A stretch of 64,000 nt of DNA from Siminovitchia terrae (GTDB lineage: Bacteria; Bacillota; Bacilli; Bacillales; Bacillaceae_C): the NCBI RefSeq assembly GCF_003605405.2, contig NZ_QYTW02000008.1, positions 1 to 64,000 of the forward strand. The letters are read 5' to 3'. A program made the translations under genes and the position numbers. The notes below the pieces were generated by a model that was given only the letters and a program-made list of their open reading frames with translations, made no database searches and had not been told where the DNA came from. Of the stretch, positions 43,725 through 51,407 are shown piece by piece (within the stretch, counting starts at the first letter, position 1; every line of letters starts with the position of its first letter).

Positions 43725-45143
43725 TCATTTTGCGTAAGGCATTTCCACTTCCTCTGCCCCGTCCTTTGGAAGATATTCAATTTTCAGATTCAAAAAGCCG
43801 TAGATAATAGCGATGATTGGGCTAAGAAAACAGAAAAAGGCAAACGGTGCGTAGGAAAAAGAATGCACACCCAATGTGGCAAACATAAAGGCACCGCACG
43901 TATTCCACGGAACCAACGGTGATGTGACTGCACCTCCATCTTCAATGGTTCGAGATAGATTTTTTATATGCAGCCCCCGTCTCTTATACTCCGATGCGTA
44001 CATCCGTGCCGGGAAAATCATCGCAAGATATGCATCGCAGGCCAGTATGTTTGTCATCACACTGGTACCCACTGTGGTTGCAATAAGATTACCTGTAGAT
44101 TTTACCATCTTGATTAAAGATTCAACTATTGTCTCTAGCGTTCCGGTCACTTCAAGGATGCCGCCATACGCCATAGCGATCATGATCAAGGAGATCGTCC
44201 AAAACATGGATTCAATGCCACCATTGTTCAGCAGGCTGTCCAAAATTTCTACACCAGTTTCTGCGGCATGTCCATAATATAATGTATTCAAAGCGTCAGT
44301 CCATGATGCTCCCTGTACGAATACTGTACATATCGTTCCCATGAGACTTCCAATTACCAGGCCCGGTATAGCGGGTATTTTTAGCGTAAGCAGCACTATG
44401 ACAATCAGGGGGACGAGGAGCAGCCAAGGTGAAATGATAAATATTCCATCAAGTTGGGACTGCAAAACCGCTACTTGGTCCGGCGACCCTTTTGGTGTCA
44501 ATGTAAAGCCCATAATGGTGTAGATAATAAGGGCAATCGTAATGGCCGGAACTGTTGTATACAGTAGATGTCGGATATGTTCAAAGAGGTTCAATCCGGT
44601 AATTCCTGCAGCCAGATTGGTCATTTCAGACATCGGAGAAATTTTATCTCCAAAGTAACAACCCGATATGACAGCGCCCGCCGCCATTGCCGAACTGATT
44701 CCAAATCCTTCCGCCATACCCATGATAGCGATTCCAATTGTCCCTGCAGATGTCCAAGCATTTCCGGATGAAACCGAAACAACCATGCAAATAAGACAGG
44801 CGGCCACTAGAAAAAAAGTCGGTGACAATAATTTTAGACCATAATAAATCATGGAAGCCACGACCCCTCCTGACGTCCAGGAGCCAATCAAGGCTCCGAT
44901 GACCATCAAGATTAAAATCGCCTGAATAGGCAGTACGACTGTTTTTAGCATTCCCTTTTCAATATCTTTCCAAGAGTGACCCAAGCTTAAGCCGAGGACC
45001 GTAGCTACAATCGCACTGGCCAAGAGAGGAATTTGCGGGTCAAGCCCAAGAAAAAAGATACCAACCAACAGAGATAACATCATAAACACAATTGGGATCA
45101 GCGCAACTAACAAGGTTGGCTTTCTTGGTTCCTTTGTTTTCAT
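43725..45143 (-). CDS. nhaC: NhaC-family Na+/H+ antiporter
   Basis: A 472-residue membrane antiporter with about twelve helices. ATG 45143 follows AGAGGAGA; the frame extends to 45161. Family features are GSWTSGGVVASMIYYGLK, SSGNAWTSAGTIGIAIMG, SGCYFGDKISPMSEMTNLAAG and the GAVTSPLVPWNTCGAFM segment near the C-terminus. In Bacillus the fold also includes MleN-type malate/lactate antiporters, so an organic-solute antiport is possible. It lies downstream of the aminotransferase on the same strand, separated by a mobile repeat, and could be read from the aminotransferase's sigma-54 promoter. Confidence 0.9.
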   Translation of the reverse strand: MKTKEPRKPTLLVALIPIVFMMLSLLVGIFFLGLDPQIPLLASAIVATVLGLSLGHSWKDIEKGMLKTVVLPIQAILILMVIGALIGSWTSGGVVASMIYYGLKLLSPTFFLVAACLICMVVSVSSGNAWTSAGTIGIAIMGMAEGFGISSAMAAGAVISGCYFGDKISPMSEMTNLAAGITGLNLFEHIRHLLYTTVPAITIALIIYTIMGFTLTPKGSPDQVAVLQSQLDGIFIISPWLLLVPLIVIVLLTLKIPAIPGLVIGSLMGTICTVFVQGASWTDALNTLYYGHAAETGVEILDSLLNNGGIESMFWTISLIMIAMAYGGILEVTGTLETIVESLIKMVKSTGNLIATTVGTSVMTNILACDAYLAMIFPARMYASEYKRRGLHIKNLSRTIEDGGAVTSPLVPWNTCGAFMFATLGVHSFSYAPFAFFCFLSPIIAIIYGFLNLKIEYLPKDGAEEVEMPYAK

Positions 45144-45166
45144 TATCTCTCCTCTTTTCATCTTTA

Positions 45167-45338
45167 TTTAACTTTATTCAGTAGAAGTCTCCCACTTCTG
45201 GAAGTGGTGAGATGAATGCGTATTGGTATTCCATTCAGCAGGGGTTCAAACCCCGGCTGAATGAAGTTAAGGCCTCCGGCGGATGCCACAGATTTGCGAA
45301 GCTCGATAAAATCTGGGCGCAAATAGGCCAAGGCGCAT
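45167..45338 (-). mobile_element. 172-bp short-subfamily mobile repeat, copy 6 (reverse)
   Basis: Reverse copy from TTTAACTTTATTC to GCGCAT, followed by TTGAT (45339-45343). It lacks about 18 bases of the central CAGATTTT...AAAATCTG stem, exactly as copy 7 does. It sits between the aminotransferase and antiporter genes and may affect read-through. Confidence 0.8.
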
Positions 45339-45362
45339 TTGATACAAACGATTCGCAAACGA

Positions 45363-46730
45363 CTAAGCCTGCACGACAGAACTTTCGAGTAATGATTCTA
45401 CACTTTCACGGAAGATTTGCGTATGGTAATCAACATCCACTTCCTTCGTTTGAGAAGAAATAAGAGCCATATTATGAAATGGAGTCATAAGGATTCCACG
45501 GTTTAATGCGTAAAGATGCATATACCGATCAAGTTCAAAATCCACTGCCGCAGCGGCTTCTCCGCCATTTTTCGGTGCAGTTTCACGGAACCAGTACTCT
45601 GTTCGGCAGCCAAGACGCTTAACGATCCAAGGCAGATTCTTCTCCTTAATTACCGATTCGACTCCATCAGAGAATCGCTCAGCTAGTGCAATATTCCGCT
45701 CGTAAAATTCGTCCGTAAGCACATTTTCCATTGTGGCTCTCATCGCTGCCATCGATAGTGCGTTTCCTGCAAGTGTACCGCCAATACCGCCTGTATCGGA
45801 ATCTTCCAGGCTAATCAAGCCTTTCATGCGCTGTGCAACTTCTTCGCTGAATCCATAAACAGCTGTCGGAATTCCTGAACCAATTGCTTTTCCGACTGTC
45901 AGCATGTCCGGCTCCAAAGCGTGTGCCCCTGTATAGCCGCCAGGTCCAGCACTCATTGTGTGAGTTTCATCATAAATAAGCAATGTTCCAGTGCGTCTTG
46001 TAATATCCCTCAAGGCTTCCAAAAAGCCTGGTTCAGGGTGAATGATTCCAATATTGGTCATGACTGGCTCAGCCAGGACACAAGCTACATCCCCCGGTTC
46101 AAGCGCTTTTTCCAAAGCTTCAATGTCATTGAATTCCACTACTTTTGTCGTTTCTGTCGGGTCCACCTGCGGGCCAATATTACCGGTGCGGCTGGAAAGC
46201 TTGCCATCTTCCAGAGTAATGAATGACTCATCGACCGTGCCGTGATAGCAATAATTGAATACTAAAACATACTTGCGCTTCGTGATATGACGCGCCAATC
46301 TAAGCGAGAAGCGGTTGGCATCCGTCGCAGAAATCGCCACCTGCCAATAAGGAAGGCCAAATCGCTTTTTCAGCTCTTTCCCAACCCAAATGGCATCCTC
46401 TGTCGGAAGCATAAACGTAACGCCGTTTTGGATACGATCTGTAATGGCAGGCACCGCCCCTTCCGGTGCATGACCAGTCATGGAACCTGTGTCTCCAAGA
46501 CAGAAGTCGATAAATTTATTTCCGTCCACATCAGTAAAATACGCCCCAGATGCCTCTTTTACAAAAATCGGATAACTTCCGGCCCACTTCACCATCCAAT
46601 TCATCGGCACACCATCAATATAGTTCGATTTCGCCTGCTCAAATAATTCCTTGGATTTCGTATGCTTCTTCTCGAATAATTCCAATTCCTTTTCCAGTAG
46701 CTGCGCTAGTTTCTCTCTGTTGATCTCCAT
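45363..46730 (-). CDS. Class III PLP-dependent aminotransferase
   Basis: A 455-residue omega-aminotransferase/glutamate-1-semialdehyde-aminomutase-like enzyme. ATG 46730 has GGAGG nine bases upstream; the ATG at 46739 abuts that site. PLP-binding features are Asp254 in IYDETHTM, Lys281 in TVGKAIGSGIP (Schiff base), and FNYCYHGTVDESF. The segment ISATDANRFSLRLAR corresponds to the cofactor-phosphate region. A sigma-54 promoter lies 41 bases upstream. Together with a nearby aldehyde dehydrogenase and sigma-54 activator the order resembles gabT-gabR-gabD clusters of Bacillus, suggesting conversion of an omega-amino compound to its semialdehyde; GABA itself is not proven. Confidence 0.88.
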   Translation of the reverse strand: MEINREKLAQLLEKELELFEKKHTKSKELFEQAKSNYIDGVPMNWMVKWAGSYPIFVKEASGAYFTDVDGNKFIDFCLGDTGSMTGHAPEGAVPAITDRIQNGVTFMLPTEDAIWVGKELKKRFGLPYWQVAISATDANRFSLRLARHITKRKYVLVFNYCYHGTVDESFITLEDGKLSSRTGNIGPQVDPTETTKVVEFNDIEALEKALEPGDVACVLAEPVMTNIGIIHPEPGFLEALRDITRRTGTLLIYDETHTMSAGPGGYTGAHALEPDMLTVGKAIGSGIPTAVYGFSEEVAQRMKGLISLEDSDTGGIGGTLAGNALSMAAMRATMENVLTDEFYERNIALAERFSDGVESVIKEKNLPWIVKRLGCRTEYWFRETAPKNGGEAAAAVDFELDRYMHLYALNRGILMTPFHNMALISSQTKEVDVDYHTQIFRESVESLLESSVVQA

Positions 46731-46770
46731 GTATTTCATCCTCCTGAATTTTTGATGTCATTATCTATAA

Positions 46771-46786
46771 AGCAATTTGCATGCCA
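46771..46786 (-). promoter_or_regulatory. Sigma-54 promoter of the aminotransferase gene
   Basis: Minus strand TGGCATGCAAATTGCT: GG and GC separated by exactly ten bases. The upstream 46787-47083 stretch is relatively GC-rich, holds a GCCGATACTTACAGTCGGC hairpin and shows no gene. Confidence 0.9.
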
Positions 46787-47088
46787 ACTAAAAGTACGGA
46801 AGCTCCCGCTCATTGGGAGGCAGACTGGAATGACTTCGTTGGGGGTGCCTGCTTTTCGGCGCAAATCTAGGCGAACGCTGAATAATACGTTGCCTTCAGC
46901 ATGTTTGACTTATGACCTCGAGCCGATACTTACAGTCGGCCAATACAGCGCTGCAAGCTACCGACTGGCCTTCCTGGCTGGTGACTTATTATAGAGGCGC
47001 CGATAACGCCTCCGGCATTAGAACCTCCCATTCGTCAAAGCCGGATAGTCATCAAGCATGAAGATATAAATCCCTTTCTTTTTATCAA

Positions 47089-47260
47089 ATGCGCCTTGGC
47101 GTATTTGCGCCCAGATTTTATCGAGCTTCGCAAATCTGTGGCATCCGCCGGAGGCCTTAACTTTATTCAGCCGGGGTTTGAACCCCCGCTGAATGGATTA
47201 CCAATATGCATTTATCCCACCACTTACAGAAGTGGGAGACTTCTGCTGAATGAAGTTAAA
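47089..47260 (+). mobile_element. 172-bp short-subfamily mobile repeat, copy 7
   Basis: Forward copy preceded by ATCAA (47084-47088) and ending GAATGAAGTTAAA. It carries the same 18-base internal deletion and the same GGAGGCCTTAAC junction as copy 6, to which it is closest. It lies between the aminotransferase promoter and a cluster of 16-base palindromes. Confidence 0.8.
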
Positions 47261-47317
47261 AATTATTTTTTAACTTTCCTTAGCCACGAAAGCTATTCTT
47301 GAAATCTCATCTGTAAT

Positions 47318-47435
47318 TTGTCAATTTTGACAAGCTAGGTTCTAATTTTACTAAAATAAAAAATAAAAAAACGGGCGCTAAGCCCGTAAACGCTTAACTT
47401 GTCAATTTTGACAAATTAATTGTTAGTTTTGACAA
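47318..47435. promoter_or_regulatory. Three copies of the TTGTCAATTTTGACAA palindrome
   Basis: Perfect 16-base palindromes at 47318-47333 and 47399-47414, and a third with two mismatches (TTGTTAGTTTTGACAA) at 47420-47435. The last two start 21 bases apart, two helical turns. They flank the activator's terminator and touch its stop codon. They are candidate enhancer sites for a dimeric regulator, most simply the neighbouring sigma-54 activator. Confidence 0.6.
47361..47387 (-). terminator. Terminator of the GAF-PAS sigma-54 activator gene
   Basis: ACGGGC-TTAGC-GCCCGT hairpin followed on the minus strand by seven T residues and a long AT-rich tail. Confidence 0.88.
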
Positions 47436-49223
47436 CTATTTAACGATCCCCAATTCTCTTATTCTCCTATATAAAGTAGACTCACTGATGCCTAGTATAG
47501 CAGCGACCTTTCTTTTGTCTTGGACTGAGTAGCCGTTCTCTTGCAAATGCTTTGTTATGATCTGTTTCTCATAAACATCAAGCTGTTCCCTTAACGAAGT
47601 GCTCCCCATTCCACTGTAGGAGCGCAAAATCCTTCCAGGCAAGCTTTGTTTAGAGATCAAGCGATCCGTTTCAATATTCACCGCATATTCCACAGCATTC
47701 TCCAATTCTCTTATATTCCCCGGCCACTGATACGAAACTAGCAGCTCCATCGCTTCCTGTTCGAATCCTCTAATTTGCTTGCCGATCAAATCATTGTACT
47801 TTTGGAGAGCATGATGAAGTAATAACGGAATGTCCTCCTTGCGCTCAAACAAAGACGGGATTTTAATGGGAATGACATTCAAACGGAAATAAAGGTCTTC
47901 CCGAAACTCCCCATCTTGCATCATCTGCTCTAAATCCCTATTCGTCGCTGCAATTACCCGTACATCAACGGGGATGACCCTTGTTCCTCCCACTCTCTCA
48001 ATCTCCCGATGCTGCAGCACATGAAGAAGTTTGACCTGCAAATGAAGGGACATGTCCCCAATTTCGTCCAAGAATATTGTTCCTTCATGAGCCAGCTCAA
48101 ACTTTCCAACTTTCCCGGATTTGCTTGCCCCGGTAAATGCACCGCCCTCATACCCAAAAAGCTCGCTTTCTAGCAGCGTATCTGGGATTGCTGCACAGTT
48201 TACCATGATCAGTGATTTATTCTTCCTTGGGCTTGCATAATGAATGGCCTTCGCTAAAAGGCCTTTTCCAGTTCCACTTGCGCCCGTAATCAGCACAGTG
48301 GAATTACTAGGGGCAATTTTTTCAGCCTGACGCTTCAGCTCTTTGACTTTACTACTCGTTCCCAAAATTTCCTGGAAGGACGAATGTTCATTGTTTTCGG
48401 TTATTTCATAAACCATCTTACGAACATCAGCGATGTCGCGGAAATACACAACAGCTCCAGTCACTTGTTTGCCATTATCCTCTGTCCTGTTAAAAATAAG
48501 GTTAACAGTTGTAAAAAAATGCATGGCCTTGGCTCTGCCCGACTTTCCTTTGTAAAACTCCTCCCGGTCAGCGTATCCTTTTCCTGTTTCCATCGCAGTT
48601 AAAACGGGAGATTCAGGCCAGATGGTGCTCAAATGCCGTCCAATGAGATTGTCTCTTCCCATATTAATGAGCTGTTCTGCCGAATGGTTGCAGAGGGTGA
48701 TCAATCCCTGCTTATTTACTACAACAATTCCGTCACGGCTTGTCTCAACAATAATTTTAAGCTCATCGGATATTTTTGTTTCTGCTATTTTACTGGAAAG
48801 CAAATCGGCCATTCTTCTTAAAAAGATAAGCAGATTATTTTTATTGTGCAGCATCACCATCTGCTGCTCCTTCGTAAAAGCGACCATTCCAATCAAACCG
48901 ATAATCTGCGTGTCTAGTTTTATCGGGCAGCATACTTCGGCCAGCTCATTTTCAACAGCATGGTAAAATGGATTGCTTTGTGCATCCTCCACAATATACT
49001 CTGTTCCTTTTTTTAAGATTTGGCTATATATATATCCAGAATCTAAATCGCCATCCTCCTCCATCTGTCCTACTTTTTCTCGGTATCTGCCTGTTCCTGC
49101 CACAATTCTCAATCGTTCATCGATAATTTCGACTTCGATGCCAATGGCCGCTGTAATGGCTTCTGCGATTTCTTGGACTGTGCTTTGTATCAATCGTAAA
49201 TGAGACATTCTGCTTTGAACCAT
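47436..49223 (-). CDS. Sigma-54-dependent activator with GAF and PAS sensor domains
   Basis: A 595-residue enhancer-binding protein. A GAF-like domain (about 10-145, with EVCCPIKLDTQIIGLIG) is followed by a PAS domain (about 152-265, IIVETSRDGIVVVNKQGLITLCN), the AAA+ domain (about 285-520) with Walker A GASGTGKG at 314-321, GAFTGA at 361-366 and EGTIFLDEIGD, and a C-terminal Fis-type HTH (RKVAAILGISESTLYRRIREL). It lies between the aminotransferase and aldehyde dehydrogenase genes, both with sigma-54 promoters, and is the obvious candidate to activate them on sensing a small amine-derived ligand. Confidence 0.92.
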   Translation of the reverse strand: MVQSRMSHLRLIQSTVQEIAEAITAAIGIEVEIIDERLRIVAGTGRYREKVGQMEEDGDLDSGYIYSQILKKGTEYIVEDAQSNPFYHAVENELAEVCCPIKLDTQIIGLIGMVAFTKEQQMVMLHNKNNLLIFLRRMADLLSSKIAETKISDELKIIVETSRDGIVVVNKQGLITLCNHSAEQLINMGRDNLIGRHLSTIWPESPVLTAMETGKGYADREEFYKGKSGRAKAMHFFTTVNLIFNRTEDNGKQVTGAVVYFRDIADVRKMVYEITENNEHSSFQEILGTSSKVKELKRQAEKIAPSNSTVLITGASGTGKGLLAKAIHYASPRKNKSLIMVNCAAIPDTLLESELFGYEGGAFTGASKSGKVGKFELAHEGTIFLDEIGDMSLHLQVKLLHVLQHREIERVGGTRVIPVDVRVIAATNRDLEQMMQDGEFREDLYFRLNVIPIKIPSLFERKEDIPLLLHHALQKYNDLIGKQIRGFEQEAMELLVSYQWPGNIRELENAVEYAVNIETDRLISKQSLPGRILRSYSGMGSTSLREQLDVYEKQIITKHLQENGYSVQDKRKVAAILGISESTLYRRIRELGIVK

Positions 49224-49315
49224 CCTTTACTTTTCTCTTATTATACTTTAGCTTTTATCATCATTTGAATGGTTGGAAAGCAAAAAGGAGACAAAATATG
49301 TCCCCTTTTTATCCG

Positions 49316-50788
49316 TTAATTGGAAAACCATCCCGTTGGCTCTACTTCGAGATTGATATTGATCTGTTTTACCTCTGTGAATTCTTCATACCCGTACGTA
49401 CCAAGCCCCCGACCGATGCCGCTTTGCTTATATCCACCCCAAGGCGCTTCGTTATACGTCGGATGATAACAATTAATCCATGTAATCCCTGCCCTGATTT
49501 TCTTAATCACACGCATAGCCTTTGCTCCGTCATTCGTAAAGACGCCTGCGGCCAGTCCATAGTCCGTATCATTGGCAAGGCGAACAGCATCAGCTTCATC
49601 CTTGAACCTCTGTATTACAAGGACAGGACCGAAGATTTCTTCACGGACAATTCTCATATCAGGTTTGGTATCGACAAAGATGGTCGGCTCAACAAAGTAC
49701 CCTTTTTCCAATCCATTTTCTTTAAGCTGGCGGCCGCCGCATAACAGTTTGGCGCCTTCTTCCTTGCCAATTTCGATATAGCCAAGCACTTTTTCCATAT
49801 GCTCACGGCTGACAAGCGGCCCCATTTCTGTCTCCGGATCATTGCCCGGGCCAACCCTGATCTTTTGCGCCCGGTCCGCCAGCTCCTCAACAAATCGGTC
49901 ATAAATACTATCTTCGACTAATAACCTTGATCCAGCTGAACAAACCTGACCTGCTCCGGCATAGATTCCGAACAAAGCATAGTCTACGGCAGCTTCAAAA
50001 TCGGCATCAGCAAAAATAATATTTGGTGACTTTCCACCAAGCTCCAAAGAAATCTTCTTTATATTTCCTGCGGCCGCTTTCATAATGTTCCTGCCAGTAG
50101 CTGTCCCTCCGGTAAAGGAAACCTTGTCTACGTCATGGCTTTCGGCAATTTCATTACCTACTGTTTTTCCAGGTCCCATCACCATGTTTGCTACCCCTGC
50201 TGGAACTCCAACCTGTTCAATAATTTCAAACAGCCACTTGGCGGTTACCGGAGTAATCTCTGAAGGCTTAAAAACAATGGTATTGCCCGCCGCCAAAGCA
50301 GGAGCTATTTTCCATACAGCCATCAAAAGAGGGTAATTCCAAGGAACGATGAGTCCGCAAACTCCAACCGGTTCACGTACAACCATGGCCTGCATGGGAT
50401 CAGACACTTGATACGTGATACCATCCGGTTTGCTGACCATTCCCGCGTAATAGCGAAAACAAGCGACCGCGTCGGCAACATCGAATTGGGTTTCACGAAG
50501 TGGTTTCCCGTTATCTAATGTTTCCAAACGGCTGATCTCTTCTGCATTCTCTTCAAGCTTATCGGCAATTTTATACAGATAGGCCGCTCTGTCTGTTGCA
50601 GCCAGTTCAGACCAATCCCCGCTATCAAAGGCTTTTCTGGCAGCTCCAATGGCTGCTTGGGCGTCCGCAACATCTCCATCTGCGGCATGTGCGATCACTT
50701 CACCAGTGGCTGGATTTAAAATCTCTCTGCTCTCCTTGCTTTCAGCGTCAATCCATTTTCCATTAATAAAATTTTGTAGATAAATCAC
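49316..50788 (-). CDS. NAD(P)-dependent aldehyde dehydrogenase (betaine-aldehyde type)
   Basis: A 490-residue ALDH-superfamily enzyme oxidising an aldehyde to its acid. Catalytic residues are visible: Asn151 in PWNYP, Glu249 in SLELGGKSPN and nucleophile Cys283 in GQVCSAGSR; the NAD-binding loop is SFTGGTATGR. A C-terminal GGYKQSGIGRGLGTYGYEEFTEVKQI matches betaine- and aminoaldehyde dehydrogenases. Monocistronic with its own sigma-54 promoter 41 bases upstream. Together with the aminotransferase it would complete oxidation of an amine-derived aldehyde. The exact aldehyde is not determined. Confidence 0.92.
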   Translation of the reverse strand: MIYLQNFINGKWIDAESKESREILNPATGEVIAHAADGDVADAQAAIGAARKAFDSGDWSELAATDRAAYLYKIADKLEENAEEISRLETLDNGKPLRETQFDVADAVACFRYYAGMVSKPDGITYQVSDPMQAMVVREPVGVCGLIVPWNYPLLMAVWKIAPALAAGNTIVFKPSEITPVTAKWLFEIIEQVGVPAGVANMVMGPGKTVGNEIAESHDVDKVSFTGGTATGRNIMKAAAGNIKKISLELGGKSPNIIFADADFEAAVDYALFGIYAGAGQVCSAGSRLLVEDSIYDRFVEELADRAQKIRVGPGNDPETEMGPLVSREHMEKVLGYIEIGKEEGAKLLCGGRQLKENGLEKGYFVEPTIFVDTKPDMRIVREEIFGPVLVIQRFKDEADAVRLANDTDYGLAAGVFTNDGAKAMRVIKKIRAGITWINCYHPTYNEAPWGGYKQSGIGRGLGTYGYEEFTEVKQININLEVEPTGWFSN

Positions 50789-50828
50789 ACATATTCCTCC
50801 CTTTTTTGTTTCTCATAAGAAATTATTA

Positions 50829-50844
50829 TGCAATTTATATGCCA
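50829..50844 (-). promoter_or_regulatory. Sigma-54 promoter of the aldehyde dehydrogenase gene
   Basis: Minus strand TGGCATATAAATTGCA: GG and GC separated by exactly ten bases, with both half-sites matching consensus. A GACAATTGTC palindrome at 50903-50912, about 60 bases upstream, could be part of an activator site. Confidence 0.92.
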
Positions 50845-50921
50845 AGAATAATAGAAATGCCTATTTCAGCCTCAGCAAGCACGGGAAGACTTGTGATGAC
50901 GAGACAATTGTCCAATCCATC

Positions 50922-50967
50922 AAAAAAGCATTTCTCTGAAGTCAATTGGTGACTTTCAGGAAATGCC
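50922..50967 (-). terminator. Terminator of the VOC-family gene
   Basis: Minus strand GGCATTTCCTGAAAGTC and GACTTCAGAGAAATGC form a long stem with a seven-base loop, followed by TTTTTTG. It insulates the VOC gene from the sigma-54 promoter region. Confidence 0.85.
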
Positions 50968-50983
50968 TAGGGATGACGCTGTA

Positions 50984-51367
50984 TTATTCACTTTTTTCCA
51001 TTACCGCAAAGTAATTTCCTTCATTATCAGCAAAATTAAACACTTTTCCGGAAGGCATTTCAACCATTTCACCAACTGTAATATTTTTATCCGTAAAGTC
51101 CTTGTATAGTTGTTCAAGGTCCTCAGAGAAAAACATTAACGAAGGGGTACCGAGATTTAACTCCGGCTGCATTTTTGCAATGAATTCCTTATTATGCAGA
51201 ATAAGACTTGTTTCTGCATTCTTTACAGGAGCCATTTCGATCCATCTCATCCCCTGGCCATTATCTTCTTCAGAAACTATAGTGAAACCAACTTTTTCCG
51301 TCCAAAATCGCAATGCCGCGTCCTGATCATTTACATACAACATAATCTGGCCAACTTTGTTAATCAT
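50984..51367 (-). CDS. VOC (glyoxalase/bleomycin-resistance fold) protein
   Basis: A 127-residue protein of the vicinal-oxygen-chelate superfamily. ATG 51367 is used (GGAAG upstream); a frame to 51559 runs into the kinase gene and has no family support. It shows two beta-alpha-beta-beta-beta halves: VGQIMLYVNDQDAALRFWTEKVGF and PSLMFFSEDLEQLYKDFTDKNI, ending DNEGNYFAVME. Members include glyoxalases, dioxygenases and antibiotic-binding proteins; nothing here tells which. A strong terminator follows. Confidence 0.85.
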   Translation of the reverse strand: MINKVGQIMLYVNDQDAALRFWTEKVGFTIVSEEDNGQGMRWIEMAPVKNAETSLILHNKEFIAKMQPELNLGTPSLMFFSEDLEQLYKDFTDKNITVGEMVEMPSGKVFNFADNEGNYFAVMEKSE

Positions 51368-51407
51368 TTTTTTCACTTCCTTTCGAATCCCTCTTTTTTT
51401 CTCTATT

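Noticed and set aside
45167-47260. Composite transposon carrying the aminotransferase
   Set aside because: The flanking repeats are inverted but encode no transposase, and each has its own ATCAA flank, so independent insertions explain them.
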